Shown here: positions 29,199 through 34,569 of the stretch, in pieces
Layout: each line of letters starts with the position of its first letter
Position numbering within the stretch: position 1 is the stretch's first letter
Assembly (NCBI GenBank): GCA_016188705.1
Contig: JACPHH010000021.1
Location: 1 to 34,569, forward strand
Origin: Candidatus Peregrinibacteria bacterium
GTDB lineage: Bacteria; Patescibacteriota; Gracilibacteria; UBA1369; JACRIC01
Reading direction: 5' to 3'
DNA: 34,569 bases
Notes under the pieces: model-generated
The model's database searches: none
What the model was told of the DNA's origin: nothing
Seen by the model: only the letters and a program-made list of their open reading frames with translations
Translations under genes and position numbers: made by a program

Positions 29199-30068
29199 AT
29201 GCTAACTGTAGGTATCATTGGAAAAACAAAAATCCGCGAGCATCTTGATCTTCTCAAAACCGTGGTCGATTTTCTGAAAAAAGAAAGAAAAGAAATATAT
29301 TTCGACAAAAATACCGCGGAGTTTGTGACGAAAAAAGAAGGCCTTACGAGGGCGGAATTGTTGAAAAAAGTCGATATTGCCGTGATTCTTGGAGGAGACG
29401 GCACCATTTTAAAAACAGCGCGAAGCATGAGCTATAAAAAAGTGCTTATTTTTGGCGTCAATCTCGGTCGTCTCGGATTTTTGACCGAGGGAGCTCCTGA
29501 AAATATTTTGAAAGATTTGAAAAAAATTTTTATCGACCAAAAATTCAGACTTGATAACCGTGCTTTATTGCGAGTAACGGTCTATAGAAAAGGAAAAAAG
29601 GTCATGACTTCCCTCGCGCTTAATGAAGTTGTGATAAATCAAGGATCATTTGCGCGACTTATTGATCTTCGAACGGAAATTAATCAGCGAAAAATAGCGC
29701 ATTTTCGTGCCGACGGGTTGATTATTGCGACTCCGACGGGGTCAACGGGGCATTCGCTCTCAGCAGGCGGCCCCATTGTTCACTACGACCTTGATGGTCT
29801 TATTATGACGCCGATTTGCCCTGCTTCCCTTGCGAATCGGTCTATAGTGATTCCCAATGATCGCCAAATAAAAATTATTCTTGATACAAAAAGAAAAGAT
29901 GAAGATTTGAAGCAAATCGGACTCACCTTGGACGGGCAAGAAAGTTTTCAGTTGACCGCGGACGATGAAATAAGGATACGAAAATCCGGCCGCGTATTTT
30001 CTTTCATTCGATTCGGAACTCCGCAGTACTATCGAATTTTAAGGAAAAAGCTGAAATGGGGCATTTAG
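29199..30068 (+). CDS. nadK: NAD kinase
   Basis: It phosphorylates NAD to NADP using ATP or polyphosphate. The 289-aa product contains the conserved GGDGT (residues 65-69, ILGGDGTILKTAR), the NLGRLGFLTE segment, the LNEVVINQ motif, and the signature DGLIIATPTGSTGHSLSAGG. A Gly-Gln near the C-terminus (LTLDGQ) completes the usual pattern. Length is normal. ATG 29199 (MLTVGIIGKTKI) directly precedes the first strand. AAAGGAG lies 16 nt upstream, too far for a standard ribosome-binding site, and looks repeat-derived. The TAG stop overlaps the first bases of a foldback repeat. Confidence 0.95.
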   Translation: MLTVGIIGKTKIREHLDLLKTVVDFLKKERKEIYFDKNTAEFVTKKEGLTRAELLKKVDIAVILGGDGTILKTARSMSYKKVLIFGVNLGRLGFLTEGAPENILKDLKKIFIDQKFRLDNRALLRVTVYRKGKKVMTSLALNEVVINQGSFARLIDLRTEINQRKIAHFRADGLIIATPTGSTGHSLSAGGPIVHYDLDGLIMTPICPASLANRSIVIPNDRQIKIILDTKRKDEDLKQIGLTLDGQESFQLTADDEIRIRKSGRVFSFIRFGTPQYYRILRKKLKWGI

Positions 30069-30133
30069 GAGCTTTGAACATTTTGCAGTCGACATTGTAA
30101 AATTGAAGTAGATGGTACGTTTTTCAGAGGTTC
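30067..30133. repeat. Foldback element at the nadK stop
   Basis: It starts AGGAGCTTTGAACATTTTGC and ends ACGTTTTTCAGAGGTTC; very similar to 24908-24977 in its left and central parts. Its first two bases are part of the nadK TAG stop codon (30066-30068). Confidence 0.65.
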
Positions 30134-30149
30134 ATTTACATAAAATTTG

Positions 30150-30203
30150 TAGCCGAATCTTTGCGTTTGCAGTCAAAAGAGTGTTTTTCAGAGGTTCCTA
30201 AAC
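30150..30203. repeat. Foldback-element right end (partial copy)
   Basis: GTAGCCGAATCTTTGCGTTT, GCAGTC and GTGTTTTTCAGAGGTTCCT resemble the right half of the complete element, with a further degenerate CGTTTTTCAGAAGTTTTTAG at 30205-30224. It fills the gap between the convergent nadK and surface-protein genes. Confidence 0.5.
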
Positions 30204-30228
30204 ACGTTTTTCAGAAGTTTTTAGGCAA

Positions 30229-33200
30229 TTACCTATTAATTTGACTCGACGCCGGCGTCTGTCCTGCTGATTCAAAGCCAGGAGGAGGATTATGTTCCGT
30301 CGTTGGAAGAATGGATGAAGGAACGATGGTGTCATTCCCGCACGGAAGGTTCGTGAATGTCGGATCAGTTCTCACAAAAAGGTCATTATCGAGATTTCCA
30401 TAACAGATTCCTGTAGTGACGCCGGCATACAAAATCCCATTGGAATCATAGTAAAGAGATTTACCACCCGATTCACCGCCATAATAGAGTGACTCGGTGC
30501 CATCGCTATTTTTACATTCCGCGTCGAGCGGTTGGTCAAGAATGTTTCGTTTATAATACTGCTTGAAATAGCGCAGAAAGTTGAGATCATAGAGTTTCGC
30601 GACGGCAATGCCATCTTCGCTCGCCGGCAGCATTTCTCCCGTGCCGATTTGAGGAGCGAGTGTTCCTGAACTGGTCGTTTTATCAGAGCCTCCAATGGTA
30701 TTCGCTGAAGTGAGAGCGCCTCGAATAAGGAGCTGATTATGAAGCACTTCTTCAAGATTTGCCGGTCCGGAATTATTATTTTTATCGACGCATTCCCAAT
30801 TTTTTGTTGTTGGTACCGGATATGTTTTGGTATCAGCTCCAATTGTAATCCATTTTTGCGCATTATTTTTATAAATGCCGTCATAGCTCGTCATGACGCC
30901 ATCCGCGAAAATTTGCGCTTTGATATAGGTCACATTCGGATGAATATAAATATTCCCGCCATTTCCTGCGGCATCTTTGAGCACGATAATGCCTGTTTGA
31001 GCATTTGTGCTCCAAATATTCGAATCAATAAAAAGATTTCCTCCATTCACAATAATGGTTTTTTGAGTAGGCCATTCCAGCACATTATCGCTTTCAGAAT
31101 CCTTTAAAATAACATCGCCCGACGAGGAACCGCCTTTTTCAAAATAGTACACGGTGTCATTCAAAAATGTCGAACCGCTGGAGCAAGTACCGCCTTCAAC
31201 CCAGAAATCACCTGAATTATTCGAGTCATCATCAATCGCGCAACCGCCGTCTTGTATAGTCTGTTCACGAATAATAGAGCGAACATTTCGTGCGATGGTA
31301 TCTCGAACAAGATTCGTTTGAATATCGCCGACGTGTTCATATGACTCACCTGTCTGAGTGTTAATGGCCTTGAGTGTTAAACTCGTGAATCCTTTGACAT
31401 TGGCAACAGGATTATAAATTCCTTCAGCCGCTCCCAGCGTATCGCCAACATAAAGAATGGTAACGGAATTATTATCTTTTGGATTTCTGAGTGAATAAGT
31501 AACTTTTGGAACTTTGAGCGAAGGGTCGGTAACAGGAACTTCATCAAGTCCGCCATACGTAGGATTGAGGAGAGGAACTGCCAAAAGGTCATTTTTATTT
31601 ACAAAAGTATCAACATTAACATTTGTGAGTGAAAGTTCTGGAGTATCAATGGAATAGTCGAAAAGATCATCGCCTCCAATTTCACGCGTTCCATCATTGT
31701 TGCTGTCCTGATGTGAATCGAAAACAAAATGGTACGTTGTATAATTATCGGCATAGTTTCCTCCGCTATAGTTCATGCCAGCTCCGGAAAGCGTGAAATC
31801 AAAGCCTACGCCGGACAGAGTATTTTGAGCCGTTTTTTCCGCGTCAATATCGAAATAGGTGTTATGATTCCTCCACGTCGTGATAAAGTGATTGCCATCA
31901 TTGCTGATACCCTTGAGATTTACAGCGGGTTCAAATTTGAAATAATACCTGTTCGTGCTGGCGTCGGCGCGGCGGATGATAACATTATTGATTGGAAGGG
32001 ATATTTCAACGCCGCCTCCCAATCCAAGCTGAAGAGTTCCAAAGGAAATACTGTCGCTGTCGATGGCATACTGAAATTTTGTGTAATCGGTATCGTAATA
32101 AATATCAATAACTCCATCTTTATTGGCATCATAACCTTTTGCGGCCGAAGTCGGCGCCACTGAGAAAATTGTGTAGAGCGATGCCTCATAAACCCCGGAA
32201 GTATCGATTTCAGTAAACAAAGCACTACTCTTAACATCTCGAGCAGGAACTTCTGTGACAAGTTTAGCTGCATTGGAATCAATAGGTTTTGGACTTTTCG
32301 GATCATCACTTGAATCACCGGGATCGTCAATCTGATCTGCTTGCAAATTATTATAGGGATCAAGCCCCAGCACTTCGATACTCACGGGATAAATGCCTTG
32401 ATCTTCAAAAACAGAATTATCCGCGATGGCCTTGATAGTTAATTGGTCATATCCATCAGCAAAAACGCTGTCGCCCGTCTCATCCGGTCGTGAAACGTCA
32501 ACTTCAAGAGTGAAATTATACGGTACCCAGATGACACCGCATTGTTCGGAATCATAGTGATAAAAATCTGCAGCGTCCGTTTTTGTTGTATCGCAGAAAT
32601 CATCTTCTATACCCCAAGAATCCTGCATATCGAACCATCCAACTGTCGGATTCCAGGCGTAACCATACATGTGCCCCCGTCCTCCGCTGTCGATACAAGC
32701 GGGGTTATATTCTTTATCAGTTGAAGTAAATCCGCACAATGCTGAGACATCGCTGGTGGTTCCATGTATTGGAGGACAATCTCCGCTATTCGTATCTTTA
32801 CTCGCTCCAGAACTATCAGTGCACGTATTGGCATTTTTTCCTGAATAATCATCATAAACGCGTCCAGCTGGAATATTCGCGCTACTGAAAGAATTATAAT
32901 ATCCATCTTTTGATGGGCATCCACTTGTGCCATATTTTCCAGCGCAACTCGTGCCATCATTTTTTACCACATCCCAATCAAACTGAATCCATCCAACTTT
33001 TGTGCTCCACGCGTATCCATGAAGATATCCGTAGAAATCAATAACGGTTTTATAGCCAAAATCTTGGTAAGGAAGATAATCAGAGCTGCTGGGAGTTGGA
33101 GTTTTTGTCTGTTCGCAGACTTTATTCGTTGTAACATTTCCGTCCCCGTCCTTTGTTTTTTCAACACCATCGATTATATCCCAATCTCTGCAACTAAAGC

Positions 33201-34569
33201 TTACCCATCCTAAATTGTCATTATAGGACCAGCCGTGGATGTCAAAGACCCAATTTGCGGGATTTGTTGGCGCGAAATCTTTATTATAATTCCAATCAAT
33301 GCATGTCCTATACGGCTTATCTTGAAGCTTGCTAAAGTCAATTTGACCCGAATTTTTTGGATCAATAGTGGCTGTAAATCCTGAAATACTCACGCAATCA
33401 CCCTTTTCCGCTTCCAAAGCCGCTGTATCCGGTGGAACACAATTTTGTTGAGTAACTATGCCGTCATCTCCTTTTCCTCCACTTGTTCCACTACTGCTTG
33501 TACCACCAGCGCCACCAGCATAGAGATAATTTCCGCTAAATTTATTCGCGTAAAGACAGTAGGTGATATATCCGCCGGAACCGCCGCCACCGACATTATA
33601 ATAATTATTGGTGTTTCCGCCACGACCGCCTTGAGCGGAAAGGGAACCTGAGCCTAAAAGGGTATCGGTAGTAATAAAGATGGAACCGCCAGCGCCGCCG
33701 CCGCCTGTATAGTAGTAATCGTAGGCATTGAGGCCATTCGCGGAAACTAAGCCGTTGATAGTGGTGGTATTTTTGATATCGAGACGAATGACACCGCCGC
33801 CATTACCGCCGACTGAAGCAGAGGAACCGTAACCGCCACCGCCGCCGGAACCTGGGGAGGAGGGAGCAAGAGTAGAGCCATAAATAGTGGAACCGCCTGA
33901 GGCGCCTTTGGAGGAGTTACCGCCTTTACCTGCGTGACCGCCGCCGCCGCCCGAGTTACTTTGATAGATACCTGGAGAAGTGCCGCTGCCATTTTTTTCT
34001 TTAGCGCCACCTGCATATCCATAGCCATCAAGGGAAATATGAGTATTTGATTGGACATCAAGAGATGGACCGATGAGAGTAAGATTTTCAGCGATAAAAC
34101 AGGTATCGAAAGAAGTATCTTGAGTAATGCCTAGAGGAAAGGAACGACAAGAACCATCAGGTGAAGTCGGTGTTTCAATAGTAAAGGTTCCAGAATAATC
34201 AATAGTAAGGTCAAACATATCTGCATCTGAACGACTCAATAAAGGAGTGGTGACATAAGCATCTTTTTTGATAGTTATATTGTTGAATTTAGTGGTAGAG
34301 TTTGCGCCATCATATAAAACTTTCCAATTCAGGGTATGAGATGTATTGCTATCACCAAAGGTAAGATTGCCCGAGAAAAAAGCCTGAGTGTTTGAGAGGG
34401 AGACGATATCGTCATTTTGAAAGAAAGAAGTGCCGTTAGAGATTTCGAGGTTTTTATTTGGGACGTCGAGAAAGAAGAGAGTGCCGACTTGTCCAACATA
34501 GCCATAAGTTGAATACTTGTTGTCTCCGCCGATGCCGCCGAGGACAGAGGAATGATCTTTAAGAGAAGA
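30229..34569 (-). CDS. Giant Gly-rich surface protein, C-terminal 1446 residues (partial)
   Basis: The reading frame is open from the stop at 30229 to the window edge, so the real start is outside; internal starts such as 34239 are not real. A Gly/Ser/Asn-rich stretch (plus coordinates ~33470-34000) has runs such as GGGGGHAGKGG and VGGNGGG. Three aromatic repeats follow: DIHGWSYNDNLGWVSF, HGYAWSTKVGWIQF and YGYAWNPTVGWFDM (32620-33245). The central part has Ig-like segments (TIKAIADNSVF…VSIEVLGLDP) and Asp-rich, calcium-loop-like sequence (DANKDGVIDIYYDTD). The C-terminal third includes a beta-helix-like part (NGGNLFIDSNIW). No sorting signal or membrane anchor is visible at the C-terminus. 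It is probably exported and cell-surface; ligand or role unknown. Confidence 0.8.
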   Translation of the reverse strand, partial: SSLKDHSSVLGGIGGDNKYSTYGYVGQVGTLFFLDVPNKNLEISNGTSFFQNDDIVSLSNTQAFFSGNLTFGDSNTSHTLNWKVLYDGANSTTKFNNITIKKDAYVTTPLLSRSDADMFDLTIDYSGTFTIETPTSPDGSCRSFPLGITQDTSFDTCFIAENLTLIGPSLDVQSNTHISLDGYGYAGGAKEKNGSGTSPGIYQSNSGGGGGHAGKGGNSSKGASGGSTIYGSTLAPSSPGSGGGGGYGSSASVGGNGGGVIRLDIKNTTTINGLVSANGLNAYDYYYTGGGGAGGSIFITTDTLLGSGSLSAQGGRGGNTNNYYNVGGGGSGGYITYCLYANKFSGNYLYAGGAGGTSSSGTSGGKGDDGIVTQQNCVPPDTAALEAEKGDCVSISGFTATIDPKNSGQIDFSKLQDKPYRTCIDWNYNKDFAPTNPANWVFDIHGWSYNDNLGWVSFSCRDWDIIDGVEKTKDGDGNVTTNKVCEQTKTPTPSSSDYLPYQDFGYKTVIDFYGYLHGYAWSTKVGWIQFDWDVVKNDGTSCAGKYGTSGCPSKDGYYNSFSSANIPAGRVYDDYSGKNANTCTDSSGASKDTNSGDCPPIHGTTSDVSALCGFTSTDKEYNPACIDSGGRGHMYGYAWNPTVGWFDMQDSWGIEDDFCDTTKTDAADFYHYDSEQCGVIWVPYNFTLEVDVSRPDETGDSVFADGYDQLTIKAIADNSVFEDQGIYPVSIEVLGLDPYNNLQADQIDDPGDSSDDPKSPKPIDSNAAKLVTEVPARDVKSSALFTEIDTSGVYEASLYTIFSVAPTSAAKGYDANKDGVIDIYYDTDYTKFQYAIDSDSISFGTLQLGLGGGVEISLPINNVIIRRADASTNRYYFKFEPAVNLKGISNDGNHFITTWRNHNTYFDIDAEKTAQNTLSGVGFDFTLSGAGMNYSGGNYADNYTTYHFVFDSHQDSNNDGTREIGGDDLFDYSIDTPELSLTNVNVDTFVNKNDLLAVPLLNPTYGGLDEVPVTDPSLKVPKVTYSLRNPKDNNSVTILYVGDTLGAAEGIYNPVANVKGFTSLTLKAINTQTGESYEHVGDIQTNLVRDTIARNVRSIIREQTIQDGGCAIDDDSNNSGDFWVEGGTCSSGSTFLNDTVYYFEKGGSSSGDVILKDSESDNVLEWPTQKTIIVNGGNLFIDSNIWSTNAQTGIIVLKDAAGNGGNIYIHPNVTYIKAQIFADGVMTSYDGIYKNNAQKWITIGADTKTYPVPTTKNWECVDKNNNSGPANLEEVLHNQLLIRGALTSANTIGGSDKTTSSGTLAPQIGTGEMLPASEDGIAVAKLYDLNFLRYFKQYYKRNILDQPLDAECKNSDGTESLYYGGESGGKSLYYDSNGILYAGVTTGICYGNLDNDLFVRTDPTFTNLPCGNDTIVPSSILPTTEHNPPPGFESAGQTPASSQINR

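Noticed and set aside
2573-30203. CRISPR array from the many short repeats.
   Set aside because: The repeats are dispersed between genes, vary in length and orientation, and lack regular spacers; no cas genes are present.
33445-34061. Overlapping ORFs on both strands within the Gly-rich part of the surface protein.
   Set aside because: GC-rich glycine codons produce long Ala/Ser/Thr-rich shadow frames; only the minus-strand frame continues through the whole region.

Overview
The window is a compact, AT-rich bacterial chromosome segment that reads cleanly in the standard genetic code. Several traits suggest a Patescibacteria/CPR lineage, perhaps Peregrinibacteria. These are the large cysteine-rich paralogues, a Gly-rich surface protein with GYAW...GW repeats, small zinc-ribbon orphans, and an almost complete lack of Shine-Dalgarno sequences. 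The lineage is an inference from gene content; no rRNA is present.

Layout. Positions 1-5824 (+) hold housekeeping genes: the 3' end of a probable dGTPase/HD gene, the pcrA/uvrD helicase, panC, a ymdB-type phosphodiesterase and an S41 C-terminal processing protease. A hairpin repeat separates these from a convergent OmpR-like regulator (5997-6662, -) whose receiver domain has lost its phosphorylation residues. A small unknown ORF, a class I methyltransferase with a zinc-binding N-terminus (-), tRNA-Ser(GCT) and a Fic AMPylase follow.

Positions 9506-18860 are the most unusual part. Four large cysteine-rich paralogues (called A-D here, all on the minus strand) occur as two pairs, A/B and C/D. 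Between the pairs lie a divergent TrmB-like regulator, an unknown CxxC protein and a RelE/RelB-type toxin-antitoxin pair. Each paralogue has a zinc-ribbon head, a central array of degenerate ~12-residue Cys/Asp/Asn-rich repeats, and a zinc-ribbon tail that mirrors the head. Two dyads lie between the regulator and gene B.

Positions 19082-30068 hold capA, nusA (-), a 723-residue protein of unknown function with internal helical repeats, a small gene remnant, recX and recA (-), a zinc-ribbon orphan, a four-TM membrane protein, a GT4 glycosyltransferase (-) and NAD kinase (+). recA has a near-ideal promoter whose 17-bp spacer is filled by an 18-bp palindrome, a strong candidate SOS operator. Positions 30229-34569 (-) are the C-terminal 1446 residues of a giant Gly-rich surface protein that runs off the window.

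Three families of non-coding repeats fill most intergenic gaps. The first is a foldback element: one complete 166-bp palindrome with perfect 20-bp terminal repeats, plus at least ten partial copies. The second is a TTGCCCAAT-ended hairpin in three copies, each directly 3' of a gene. The third is a 75-nt element in two copies. One foldback arm lies inside the recX reading frame, and repeat ends form or overlap the stop codons of recX and nadK.
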